In this document: positions 31,547 through 39,721 of the stretch, in pieces
Layout: the number at the start of each line of letters is the position of its first letter
Numbering within the stretch: position 1 is the first letter of the stretch
Position numbers and translations under genes: made by a program
Assembly (NCBI GenBank): GCA_002437905.1
Contig: DJRT01000019.1
Location: 67,065-131,064 of the forward strand
DNA: 64,000 bases
From: Ruminococcaceae bacterium UBA6353
GTDB taxonomy: Bacteria; Bacillota; Clostridia; Oscillospirales; Acutalibacteraceae
Direction of reading: 5' to 3'
The notes under the pieces: generated by a model
Databases searched by the model: none
What the model was told of the DNA's origin: nothing
Seen by the model: only the letters and a program-made list of their open reading frames with translations

Positions 31547-32947
31547 TCACCTCGGTTTGCGGTCGTGCACACGGCCAAGGCGTTCCTGCCGGCGGCGACG
31601 GTTGTATACCACATTGAGAATGGCGTAGCCCACCAGCAGCAGGATCAGCAGCCCGACACCAAGGAGGAACCATATCGAGGTGAAGAAGCCGGCCACGCCG
31701 CTCCAGGCGTACAGAAGCCAGTTGCGGCTGATGCTTTCGCTGGCGACCAGCGGCACCTCGCCGATTTTCTGATCCACATTGATGATCAGCTCCACCTTGC
31801 CCAGCACGGTGCCCTTTTCGATCGGGGCGACCACCTGTTCCTTGTCCAGTGTCACTTTCTTGATGATCTGATCCGGCTCCAGCTTGCTGTCCACCACGGT
31901 GGCAAACTCCCGCTCCGGCACCAGGTTCAGCCGGTCGGTGCTCCAGGAAAGCCCCACCCGCACGCTGGCCAGGATCTCGCTTTTGGCCAGCAGGGTGGTG
32001 TAGGAGAAGCTGTTGAACGCCCACCGGAACAGGGTGCGGGTATCGCGGTAGTGCAGGCCGCTTTCGCCGGCGCTGTTCTTTTCGGGGCAGCTCATCACCA
32101 CCACCAGGTATTCATAGCCGCTGTCCCGTGCCACCGAGGCGCAGGTGCGCCCCTCATGATCCGAGAGGCCGGTGCGGCTGAACACCAGCGGGGAATAGTA
32201 GAATTGGCTGGAGGCCTGCTGCATATGGTTTACCGAGACCAGCGTGTGGCTCTGCCCACCGGAGACCGGCTGCACCGTTATCTGCCGCTTGGAGACCAGA
32301 TCCTCAAACTGGGAGAAGGTCTGCGCATAGCGGATGATGCGGTATACATCCCGCGCGGTGGTATACTGGCTCAGCGAGTCCAGCCCGGTGATATTGGCAA
32401 AGTGGGTGTAGTCGCACTGCAGCTCCTTGGCCAGGGCATTCATCCCCTCCACAAAGGGGTTCACCCCGCCGTCGATGGCGAAGGCCAGGGTGGTTACGGC
32501 ATCGCTGGCGCTCTGCAGGAAGGCGGCGCTCAGCAGGTCGCGCACCGTCCAGGTCTCACCGTAGGCCATATTGGCGGTGGGCACGCCGGTGCCCGCCACA
32601 TAGTGGTTGAACATATCCAGCGTGTAGGTGCCGGTGGCGGTGTCGATATCCATGCCGGTCTCCTGCATCCGGCGCAGGGCATAGGCCACCACCATGTACC
32701 GGATCATGGCGCCGGGTGCGCGCACCTCGTCGGCCGCCTTGTCGTACAGCACCACATCGTTTTCGGCGCTGCTGCCCAGGCTGACCAGCAGGGCGGTGTC
32801 GGAATACACCACCTTGTCCTCCGGCAATGTATAGCCGGCAGAGCCGACGGAGCCGGCCGCATCGGCCGCTGCCGGAACAGCCATGCCCAGCAGCAGGCTG
32901 AGACACAGCAAAAGCGTGATGACCGTGGAAAATTTTCGTTTCAGCAT
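31547..32947 (-). CDS. Degenerate S11 (D-Ala-D-Ala carboxypeptidase-like) membrane protein
   Basis: A 466-residue protein with a signal peptide (1-29, A-A-A-D-A), a DacA-like transpeptidase fold, a PBP5-C-like domain (about 310-400) and a C-terminal membrane helix with a basic tail (about 425-450). The order of elements matches S11, but the active site is altered: S-x-x-K reads A80-M-I-R83, S-x-N reads S146-A-S148, and K-T-G reads R-T-G. The loss of both the nucleophilic Ser and the general-base Lys predicts no penicillin-binding or carboxypeptidase activity; a structural or regulatory wall role is likelier. The start at 32947 precedes the signal peptide and has GGTGGGG. Confidence 0.85.
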   Translation of the reverse strand: MLKRKFSTVITLLLCLSLLLGMAVPAAADAAGSVGSAGYTLPEDKVVYSDTALLVSLGSSAENDVVLYDKAADEVRAPGAMIRYMVVAYALRRMQETGMDIDTATGTYTLDMFNHYVAGTGVPTANMAYGETWTVRDLLSAAFLQSASDAVTTLAFAIDGGVNPFVEGMNALAKELQCDYTHFANITGLDSLSQYTTARDVYRIIRYAQTFSQFEDLVSKRQITVQPVSGGQSHTLVSVNHMQQASSQFYYSPLVFSRTGLSDHEGRTCASVARDSGYEYLVVVMSCPEKNSAGESGLHYRDTRTLFRWAFNSFSYTTLLAKSEILASVRVGLSWSTDRLNLVPEREFATVVDSKLEPDQIIKKVTLDKEQVVAPIEKGTVLGKVELIINVDQKIGEVPLVASESISRNWLLYAWSGVAGFFTSIWFLLGVGLLILLLVGYAILNVVYNRRRRQERLGRVHDRKPR

Positions 32948-33132
32948 AGACAACCCCACCAAGTTCGTTGTATAATGTATAACACTATCCGTGTGAACGG
33001 ATCTTCTATTGTGTAAAAAGCGGCGCGGGGCGGGGGACAGCATTGCTCCCTGTCCGGCACACGGTTTCATTGTAGCATACTTTGCGGGCTTTGAAAAGCC
33101 CTTTCATTTCAGAAAAAGCGAGGTTTTCCACC

Positions 33133-33831
33133 ATGGTTTATGTCACCGGGGATATGCACGGCGACCCTGCCCGGCTTTCGGCGCCGCCGCTGCGCCGGCT
33201 TACGCGGGAGGATACGCTGCTGGTGTGCGGCGATTTCGGCTTCATCTGGGATGGCGGCGCCGCCGAGCAGAAGCTGCTGCGCCGCCTGGGCAGGCAGAAA
33301 TATACCATTGCCTTTCTGGATGGCCGGCATGAGAATTTCTCCCTGCTGGCGGAATACCCAGTGGTGGAATGGCATGGCGGCCGGGCGCAGCAGATCAATG
33401 AGCGGGTGTACCACCTGCTGCGTGGGGAGATCTACACCATTGAGGAGCATACCTATTTCACCTTTGGCGGCGGCGAGAGCGACGACCGCGACTACCGCGA
33501 ACCGGGGGTAAGCTGGTGGCCGGAGGAGATGCCCACCGAGCAGGAGATGCGCCATGCGCTGGATGTATTGGCCGCCCACGGCAACCAGGTGGACTGTATC
33601 CTCACCCATGTGCCGTCGCTCAAGGCCAGTGCCCGCCTGAACCCCCGGCAGACCGCCGATGGCGTCAGCCTGTTTCTCGGCGGCATTGAGAACACCGTAA
33701 CCTGTGAAAAGTGGTTTTTCGGCAGCCTGCACCGGGATAAGGCGATCAGCCAGCACCGGCGCGCAGTGTTTGAGGAGGTGCTGCCGGTGTGGCCGGCGCC
33801 GGAGGGCGCCAGACATGTCCGCCGGCGTTAA
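33133..33831 (+). CDS. Metallophosphoesterase
   Basis: A 232-residue calcineurin-like protein. Motifs are G-D-M-H-G-D, G-D-F-G-F, the N-H-E block (here D-G-R-H-E-N, with Arg for the usual catalytic Asn), L-T-H-V and a last block F-G-S-L-H in place of G-H-x-H. The F-G-G-x-E-S-D-D-R-D-Y-R and S-W-W-P-x-E segments match a Firmicutes subgroup of unknown substrate. The substitutions may lower or change activity. The ATG at 33133 has an AGCGAGG-type site. Its 3' end overlaps the convergent UDG gene by 4 bp. Confidence 0.88.
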   Translation: MVYVTGDMHGDPARLSAPPLRRLTREDTLLVCGDFGFIWDGGAAEQKLLRRLGRQKYTIAFLDGRHENFSLLAEYPVVEWHGGRAQQINERVYHLLRGEIYTIEEHTYFTFGGGESDDRDYREPGVSWWPEEMPTEQEMRHALDVLAAHGNQVDCILTHVPSLKASARLNPRQTADGVSLFLGGIENTVTCEKWFFGSLHRDKAISQHRRAVFEEVLPVWPAPEGARHVRRR

Positions 33832-34430
33832 TCCTCCCCGAACCACAGGGTGGTGTGCTCACATACCTCGGCAATCTTATCCCGCAGCCCGACCAGATCG
33901 CGGAAGGCATCGGCTTTCTGCGCCGGATTGCGCAGGATGGCCGCCGGGTGCAGTGTGCCCATCATCCACACGCCGCCCTTCTGGATGAACCGGCCGTGCT
34001 GCCGCGTGACCTTGAATTCCGGATCCATGATGCGGCAGGCGGCCACCCGGCCAAGGCACACCAGGATGCGCGGCCGCAGCAGCGCTGTCTGCTGGCGCAG
34101 CCAGCCGATGCAGGCCTCCTGCTCCTCCGGCAGCGGATCGCGGTTGTGCGGCGGCCGGCACTTCACGATATTGGCAATATACACATTTTTCTGCCGGCTC
34201 AGGCCGACGCCGGCCAGCATCCGGTCCAGCAGCTGCCCGGCCAGCCCCACAAACGGTTCGCCCTGGGTGTCCTCGTTCGCGCCGGGGCCTTCGCCCACCA
34301 GCAGGATCTCCGCGTCCCGCTGCCCGGTACCAAAGACCACCTGCTGCCGCGTGGTGGCCAGCGGACAGCCTGTGCAGGCAAGGCAGCGCTGCTCCAGTGT
34401 CTCCCATTCGGTGGCTTGTATCGGCGTCAT
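33828..34430 (-). CDS. Family 4 uracil-DNA glycosylase (Fe-S)
   Basis: A 200-residue DNA repair enzyme that removes uracil from DNA. The motif G-E-G-P-G-A-N-E-D (motif 1), the N-I-V-K-C-R-P-P segment and H-P-A-A (motif 2) fit family 4 (UdgA/UDGa type). Cys residues at C-x2-C near the N-terminus and in K-C-R and E-A-C provide the expected [4Fe-4S] ligands. The start at 34430 has AGGAGGGG upstream; an ATG 11 codons earlier lacks one. The gene is convergent with the metallophosphoesterase. Confidence 0.93.
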   Translation of the reverse strand: MTPIQATEWETLEQRCLACTGCPLATTRQQVVFGTGQRDAEILLVGEGPGANEDTQGEPFVGLAGQLLDRMLAGVGLSRQKNVYIANIVKCRPPHNRDPLPEEQEACIGWLRQQTALLRPRILVCLGRVAACRIMDPEFKVTRQHGRFIQKGGVWMMGTLHPAAILRNPAQKADAFRDLVGLRDKIAEVCEHTTLWFGED

Positions 34431-34476
34431 ACGGCACCCCTCCTGCGGTTTTTCTTTCAGCATACCACATTTCCTC

Positions 34477-34505
34477 TTGAATTACCATCTTTTTTGCACT
34501 ATAAT
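34477..34505 (+). promoter_or_regulatory. Promoter of pduL
   Basis: TTGAAT (34477-34482), 17 bp, TATAAT (34500-34505). The leader to the ATG is about 50 nt. Confidence 0.85.
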
Positions 34506-34560
34506 GGAGAAGAAATCGGCGGAGACTTGCTCCGTCCGTGAAAAAAGGAGTTGTCAAACA

Positions 34561-35136
34561 ATGGCTATGGAAGTTTTGGTAGAGACCTCGGCCCGGCATG
34601 TGCATGTGACCAAGGAGGTGCTGGAGACCCTGTTCGGTAAGGGCTATGAGCTGACGAAGAAGAAGGATCTTTCCCAGCCCGGACAGTATGCCAGCAATGA
34701 GCGTGTGGATGTGGTCGGCCCCAAGCGCACCCTCAGCGGTGTGTCCATCCTTGGCCCGGTGCGTCCGGAGACGCAGGTGGAGCTGTCCCTCACCGATGCC
34801 CGCTCGATCGGCGTGGCTGCTCCGGTACGGGAGTCCGGCGATATTGCCGGCAGCGGCAGCTGCAAGCTGGTTGGCCCCTGCGGCGAGGTGGAGCTGGCCG
34901 AGGGCGTAATCGCCGCCAAACGGCATATCCACATGACCACCGCGGATGCGGCAGCCATGGGCCTGACCGATAAGCAGATCGTTTCGGTCAAGATCCCCTC
35001 CGCCGGCCGCGCACTGGTGTTTGGTGATGTGGTGGTGCGGGTCAGCGATAAATACGCGCTGGCGATGCACATTGATACCGACGAGTCCAATGCCGCCGGC
35101 GTAGCCCCCGGCACCATGGGCGAGATCATTAAGTAA
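34561..35136 (+). CDS. pduL: Phosphate propanoyl/acetyltransferase PduL
   Basis: A 191-residue phosphotransacylase that converts acyl-CoA and phosphate to acyl phosphate and CoA. Two His-rich zinc motifs, S-A-R-H-V-H-V-T and A-K-R-H-I-H-M-T, mark the two halves of the PduL fold. No microcompartment shell genes are near and no N-terminal encapsulation helix is seen, so it probably acts in the cytoplasm for acetate formation in place of Pta. The SD AAGGAG lies 10 nt before the ATG. Confidence 0.95.
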   Translation: MAMEVLVETSARHVHVTKEVLETLFGKGYELTKKKDLSQPGQYASNERVDVVGPKRTLSGVSILGPVRPETQVELSLTDARSIGVAAPVRESGDIAGSGSCKLVGPCGEVELAEGVIAAKRHIHMTTADAAAMGLTDKQIVSVKIPSAGRALVFGDVVVRVSDKYALAMHIDTDESNAAGVAPGTMGEIIK

Positions 35137-35147
35137 GAAGAAATCAA

Positions 35148-35195
35148 AAGGGGCTGGCTGCCTGTAAAATACAGGCAGCCAGCCCCTTCCCTTTG
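35148..35195 (+). terminator. Terminator after pduL
   Basis: A perfect 18-bp stem (35148-35165 with 35171-35188). It also faces the minus-strand GH16 gene and is probably bidirectional. Confidence 0.88.
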
Positions 35196-35214
35196 CCTGT
35201 CGGCAGCCAGGGGG

Positions 35215-36048
35215 TTATTCCTTTTCAAAATCGAACACGCGGACATAATCGACCACAAATGCATCATCCGGAACAGCCTTCATTTCATAGCCATTGTAAA
35301 TTCCCGGAATATATTTCCGGTATCCTACAACCTCGGTGCCAATGAGAATGAATTCCTCGGTGTGAGAAACCGCCTCTGTCAGCTTCCGGCCGGACTGCAC
35401 GCCATCCACAAAGAAGGTATAGCCGTCCTCTTCCCACAGCACGCCGAAGCGGTGGAAGCCGTCGCCGATTTGGATAGAATCATTCGTTTTAGCAAATTCA
35501 TGCCGGTCGCGCGTTGTGGCAAACTGATAATCGGCACCATAGCCGCCCCAATGGATAAAATGCGGAATATAGGAACCGCCGAAGAAGCTTTCCATAATAT
35601 CCACCTCTACGCCGGCGCGTTTTTCATCCGGCTGGGTGCCGATGTTCGGGGACTGCAGCCAGAAGGCTGACCACCAGTTGTTACCTTTTTGAAGCTTGCA
35701 GCGGGTTTCGTAGTAGCCAAACCTGTGTAAAAACTTCGGCTGGCTGAATTTGGAAATACCCCAGCCCTCTCCGCTGGGACGGTCGTACCAGTTTTCTCCG
35801 GTCTGCAGCTGGGAGGAATAATACTTTCCGTCCTTTTCCACCAGCTTGAAGATGATATTGCCGTCTTTCAGCTCGATCCCCTCGTCCTCCAGCCAGCATG
35901 CATGCTCTCCGTGGAAAATGTGCTTGCGGAAGCTCCACTTGGAGCGGTCCAGCGTCGGTGCATCAAATTCATCGCTGAAGCAGAGGGAATACCGATACCC
36001 CTCGGGCAGCAGACTTGGTTCATGGCCGGGGATCTCATATTTTTGCAT
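35215..36048 (-). CDS. Glycoside hydrolase family 16 protein
   Basis: A 277-residue beta-jelly-roll glucanase of the laminarinase/lichenase superfamily. The catalytic E-V-D-I-M-E motif has both Glu (nucleophile and acid/base) and the Asp between them. The substrate is probably a beta-1,3 or mixed-linked glucan or galactan. There is no signal peptide or anchor, unusual for GH16, so an intracellular role on imported oligosaccharide is possible. Its base composition is lower in GC than its neighbours, suggesting acquisition. It has its own promoter and stands alone. Confidence 0.9.
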   Translation of the reverse strand: MQKYEIPGHEPSLLPEGYRYSLCFSDEFDAPTLDRSKWSFRKHIFHGEHACWLEDEGIELKDGNIIFKLVEKDGKYYSSQLQTGENWYDRPSGEGWGISKFSQPKFLHRFGYYETRCKLQKGNNWWSAFWLQSPNIGTQPDEKRAGVEVDIMESFFGGSYIPHFIHWGGYGADYQFATTRDRHEFAKTNDSIQIGDGFHRFGVLWEEDGYTFFVDGVQSGRKLTEAVSHTEEFILIGTEVVGYRKYIPGIYNGYEMKAVPDDAFVVDYVRVFDFEKE

Positions 36049-36114
36049 GATCTTTTCCTCCTCAGTAAGGCAGTATTTTCATCGTCAGAGGGTTTTCTGT
36101 CCTCTGTTGTGCCC

Positions 36115-36144
36115 ATTATATGAAATTATCGCATACCCCGTCAA
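36115..36144 (-). promoter_or_regulatory. Promoter of the GH16 gene
   Basis: On the minus strand: TTGACG (36139-36144), 18 bp, TATAAT (36115-36120). A CAGAGG...CCTCTG inverted repeat at 36086-36106 lies downstream in the leader and could be an operator or RNA hairpin. Confidence 0.75.
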
Positions 36145-36222
36145 TACAACATCTTACCGACTTGTTTTCAAATTCTTAGCTTTTTGCTATAAAGCGGCTG
36201 CTGGTTCAGTACGGTGCGGGAT

Positions 36223-36251
36223 TTGACAAAATGGCCGGGTTGTGGCAAAAT
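36223..36251 (+). promoter_or_regulatory. Promoter of the acyltransferase gene
   Basis: TTGACA (36223-36228), 17 bp, CAAAAT (36246-36251). Confidence 0.65.
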
Positions 36252-36327
36252 AGCGGAGATAGGAACAGGCGCTGCCGAAAGGGCGCGCCGCAGACCAAAC
36301 GCCCGATGGCGAAAGGGGGACAAGCCT

Positions 36328-37398
36328 GTGCCGACATCCTCGGTGACACAGAAGACGCGTACCGCTTACCTGGATCTTTTGCGGGTGGTGGGGGCGCTGA
36401 TGGTGGTGATGATCCACACCACCGCCTATCTGCTGAATACCACACCGGTCGGCAGCCCGGTCTTTGTGCTCAGTGCGGTGCTGGATGCGCTCTCGCAGGC
36501 GGCGGTGCCGCTGTTTGTGATGGTTTCCGGCAGCCTGCTGCTGGATGAGGGGCGGCCGGTGACGATCCGCCGCGCAGCACGGCACTATGCGGCGCCGCTG
36601 CTGGGGCTGTACGCCTTCTGGGGCGTGATGTTCGCCCTGGTGAACAAGGTGCTGCAGCCGCTGCTGCTGGAGCACGCAGCGTTTTCCGCCGCTATGCTGC
36701 GGGCGTTCGGCAAGGCCTGCGTGGAGGGAATGTACCACATGTGGTATCTGCCCATGGCGGCGGTGCTGTATCTGCTGACGCCGCTGCTGCGGCAGTTTGT
36801 GCGGCAGGATGCCCTGCCGCTGGTGCGGTGGTATCTGCTGCTCAGTGGGGTGTTCCAGTTTGTGCTGCCGCTGCCGCTGCTGCTGCCGGGGGCGGAGCAG
36901 AGCGCCTTTGCCGCGCTGTACACGGATATGCATGCCGCCCCGCTGCTGGGGTATCCGGCGTATTATGTGCTGGGGTGGTATCTGTCCCACAGCCGGCCGG
37001 CGCGCCGCTGGCCGCTGTATGCGGCGGGGCTGGCGGGGCTGGCCGGCATGGTGGCCGGCACGCTGCTTGTCTCCGCGCGGCTGGGGGAGGGCTATACCGG
37101 GCTGCTGGAGCCGCTGCTGCTGCCCTGTGGGCTGTACAGCGCAGCGGTATTTGCCTTCTTCGCCTGGGAACTGCCCGGTCTGCGCGGCGGCCGGGTGCTG
37201 ACAGCGCTGTCCGGCTGTACCTTCGGCGTGTATATCCTGCACGCCGAGCTGCTGCAGCTCTTCCGGCAGGCCTGGCCGTATACTGCCCATCCGGCGGGGT
37301 ACATCGCGGCGGTGTTCGGCGGTGTAACGCTGCTCAGTCTGATCGCCACGCTGGTGCTGCGGCACATCCCCGGCCTGCGCCGCACGGTGCGCGGCTGA
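36328..37398 (+). CDS. Acyltransferase 3 family membrane protein
   Basis: A 356-residue protein with about ten helices. The first helix carries Y-L-D-L-L-R-V-V-G-A and the second part V-M-I-H-T, the R and H of the family's active site. Acyltransferase_3 proteins O-acylate extracytoplasmic sugars, wall polymers or lipids. It lacks an SGNH domain. It starts at GTG 36328 with AAAGGGGG 8 nt upstream; the frame is open 38 codons further up, across the promoter. Substrate unknown. Confidence 0.88.
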   Translation: MPTSSVTQKTRTAYLDLLRVVGALMVVMIHTTAYLLNTTPVGSPVFVLSAVLDALSQAAVPLFVMVSGSLLLDEGRPVTIRRAARHYAAPLLGLYAFWGVMFALVNKVLQPLLLEHAAFSAAMLRAFGKACVEGMYHMWYLPMAAVLYLLTPLLRQFVRQDALPLVRWYLLLSGVFQFVLPLPLLLPGAEQSAFAALYTDMHAAPLLGYPAYYVLGWYLSHSRPARRWPLYAAGLAGLAGMVAGTLLVSARLGEGYTGLLEPLLLPCGLYSAAVFAFFAWELPGLRGGRVLTALSGCTFGVYILHAELLQLFRQAWPYTAHPAGYIAAVFGGVTLLSLIATLVLRHIPGLRRTVRG

Positions 37399-37465
37399 GA
37401 GCGTGCTGTCGAATTTCCACAAAAAGCCCCCCTTTTTGTTGGAAAAATCATATATGGCCTGCCAG

Positions 37466-37494
37466 TTGACAAACGGGCGGCCCTCCGCTATAAT
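37466..37494 (+). promoter_or_regulatory. Consensus promoter of the xpt operon
   Basis: Perfect TTGACA (37466-37471), 17 bp, perfect TATAAT (37489-37494). It directs the riboswitch leader. Confidence 0.93.
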
Positions 37495-37518
37495 GGAGAC
37501 AACAACTGAACAGACCAG

Positions 37519-37585
37519 TCGATATAAATCAAATGATATGGTTTTGAAGTCTCTACCCGGTCGCCGTAAATGACCGGACTATCGC
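37519..37585 (+). ncRNA. Guanine-class purine riboswitch
   Basis: Aptamer with P1 CGATA/TATCG and conserved core segments TATAAATC, GATATGG, TCTCTACC, CCGTAAA and GGACTAT. The specificity base (position 74 of the class) is C, in GGACTA, which predicts guanine or hypoxanthine and not adenine. The intrinsic terminator at 37650 is the expression platform, so ligand binding should switch off xpt and the nucleoside transporter behind it. Confidence 0.95.
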
Positions 37586-37649
37586 TGTAAAACACCCCCG
37601 CCCGACGGCCGCCCGGCCGCTGGTCGCTTTGGGTTTTGCATGATGGATT

Positions 37650-37685
37650 GCAGGAGCTTTCAAAACGCTCCTGCATTTTTTGTTT
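37650..37685 (+). terminator. Riboswitch-controlled terminator
   Basis: Stem GCAGGAGC with GCTCCTGC (37650-37657 with 37667-37674), then ATTTTTTGTTTT. It lies between the aptamer and xpt. Confidence 0.9.
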
Positions 37686-37717
37686 TCATCTATTAAGGAT
37701 ATAGGGAGGCTTCGGTT

Positions 37718-38296
37718 ATGCAGCTGTTGGAAGAACGCATCCGGCGGGACGGCAAGGTTGCCCCCGGCAATGTGCTGCGGGTGGATAGCTTTATCAACCA
37801 CCAGATCGATGTGGCGCTGCTGACCGAGCTGGCCGGGGAGTTTCACCGGCTGTTTGCCGGTGAGACGGTGGATAAGGTGCTGACCGTGGAGGCCTCCGGC
37901 ATTGCCATCGGCTGCCTGGTCGCCCAGGCGTTCGGCGTGCCGCTGGTGTTTGCCAAAAAGTCCCGCACCAGCAACCTGCCGCAGGATGTGTATTCCAGCA
38001 CCGTGCGCTCATATACCCACGGCAATGTGAACCAGGTGATGGTTTCCCGCGAGTTTCTGCGGGCGGGTGAGCGGGTGTTGCTGATTGACGATTTTCTTGC
38101 CCACGGCGAGGCGCTGAACGGCCTGATTGACCTTGTGCAGCAGGCCGGCGGCACGGTGGTCGGCGCCGGTATCCTGATCGAAAAAGCGTTCCAGGACGGC
38201 GGCGAACAGCTGCGCCGGCGCGGCGTGCGCGTAGAGAGCCTGGCGCGTGTTGCCTCCATGAGTGTGGAGCAGGGCGTGCAGTTTGTGCACGAATAA
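37718..38296 (+). CDS. xpt: Xanthine phosphoribosyltransferase
   Basis: A 192-residue type I PRTase that converts xanthine and PRPP to XMP. The PRPP loop V-L-L-I-D-D-F-L-A-H-G-E-A, the V-E-A-S-G-I segment and K-K-S-R-T match Bacillus Xpt closely, including length. It is the first gene behind the guanine riboswitch. It is followed after 55 bp by the nucleoside-transporter genes, so uptake and salvage are co-regulated. Confidence 0.97.
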   Translation: MQLLEERIRRDGKVAPGNVLRVDSFINHQIDVALLTELAGEFHRLFAGETVDKVLTVEASGIAIGCLVAQAFGVPLVFAKKSRTSNLPQDVYSSTVRSYTHGNVNQVMVSREFLRAGERVLLIDDFLAHGEALNGLIDLVQQAGGTVVGAGILIEKAFQDGGEQLRRRGVRVESLARVASMSVEQGVQFVHE

Positions 38297-38351
38297 ACAC
38301 GGTCCCAACCGTCGGAGGACGGTAAAATATAAAATTTTTGGAGGAAGAAGC

Positions 38352-39632
38352 ATGAAAAAGATTCTGGCGATCGTCTTAGCGGCGATCATGGTCCTGTCCC
38401 TGGCTGCCTGTGGCGGCACCGCAACGACCGGTGACGACAAGAAGGGTGAGACGGCGGATCTGATGCCCCGCGAGGAAATCACCACCACAGTAACGGTTCC
38501 GGATGATTTCAAGATCGGTATGATCTGCCTGCACGATGAGAATTCCACCTACGACAACAACTTCATCCAGGCGCTCAAGTCCGTGCAGAAGGGCATGGGC
38601 CTGAAGGATGAGCAGGTCATCATTGTTTCCAACATCGGTGAGGACAACAGCTGCTATGATGCGGCCGTGGATCTGGCCAAGAACAAGGGCTGCAAGATCA
38701 TCTTTGCCGACTCCTTTGGCCATGAGTCCTTTATGAAGAAGGCTGCCCAGGAGTACCCGGATGTGCAGTTCTGCCACGCGACCGGCACCTCGGCTAAGCT
38801 GGCCGGCCTCGACAATTTCCACAATGCTTTTGCTTCCATTTATGAGGGCCGTTACCTGGCCGGCGTTGCGGCAGGTATGAAGCTCAACGAGATGATCAAG
38901 GACGGCAAGATCACCGCGGACAAGGCGGTTATCGGCTATGTCGGCGCTTTCACCTATGCCGAGGTTATCTCCGGCATGACCTCCTTCTTCCTGGGCGCCC
39001 GCTCGGTGTGCGAGAGCGCGACCATGAAGGTGCGTTACACCGGTTCCTGGTACGACCAGGCGAAGGAGCAGGAGGCGGCCACTTCTCTGATCAAGAATGA
39101 CGGCTGCGTGCTCATCAGCCAGCATGCGGACTCCCTGGGCGCCCCCACGGCCTGTGAGCTGGAAGGCGTGCCGAATGTTTCCTACAACGGCAGCACCTTC
39201 TCCGCCGGCGAGAATTCCTTCATCATCTCCTCGGCCATCAACTGGGCTCCCTACTTCCAGTACATCATCGAGACCGTTGTGAACGGCCAGAAGATTGATG
39301 CTGACTGGTGCGGCGATATCGCCACCAACTCCGTGGTGCTGAGCGGCCTGAACCAGAATGTGGCGGCCGAGGGCACCCAGGCGAAGATCGAAGAGACTGC
39401 GGCGGCTTTCAAGGCCGGCACCCTGCATGTCTTCGATACCTCCAAGTGGACGATGAACGGCGAGCACCTGACCGAGTACAAGGCGGATGTGGACGGCGAC
39501 TTCAATGGCGAGACCAATGTGATTCACGATGGGTACTTTGATGAGTCCAACGCCAAGGATTTCCGCTCTGCCCCCTACTTCGATATCATCATCGACGGCA
39601 TCACCAACCTGAACACCAACTACGGCGACTGA
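38352..39632 (+). CDS. BMP-family nucleoside-binding lipoprotein
   Basis: A 426-residue exported solute-binding protein. The lipobox L-A-A-C gives a lipidated Cys at about residue 21, after a classic signal peptide. The body is a PnrA/BmpA-like periplasmic-binding fold, with D-N-N-F and the E-N-S-F-I segments. This group binds purine nucleosides. It starts at ATG 38352 with GGAGG 7 nt upstream. It is the first component of a four-gene ABC importer; control by the riboswitch is likely but a weak promoter in the 55-bp gap cannot be excluded. Confidence 0.93.
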   Translation: MKKILAIVLAAIMVLSLAACGGTATTGDDKKGETADLMPREEITTTVTVPDDFKIGMICLHDENSTYDNNFIQALKSVQKGMGLKDEQVIIVSNIGEDNSCYDAAVDLAKNKGCKIIFADSFGHESFMKKAAQEYPDVQFCHATGTSAKLAGLDNFHNAFASIYEGRYLAGVAAGMKLNEMIKDGKITADKAVIGYVGAFTYAEVISGMTSFFLGARSVCESATMKVRYTGSWYDQAKEQEAATSLIKNDGCVLISQHADSLGAPTACELEGVPNVSYNGSTFSAGENSFIISSAINWAPYFQYIIETVVNGQKIDADWCGDIATNSVVLSGLNQNVAAEGTQAKIEETAAAFKAGTLHVFDTSKWTMNGEHLTEYKADVDGDFNGETNVIHDGYFDESNAKDFRSAPYFDIIIDGITNLNTNYGD

Positions 39633-39721
39633 GTTTTCGCCGTCAGCCAAGAACACAAGGGGAGCCTCGCGCTCCCCTTGTGTCTTTGGCGTTATTCTAC
39701 CATCGTCTGAGGAGGTTTCTT

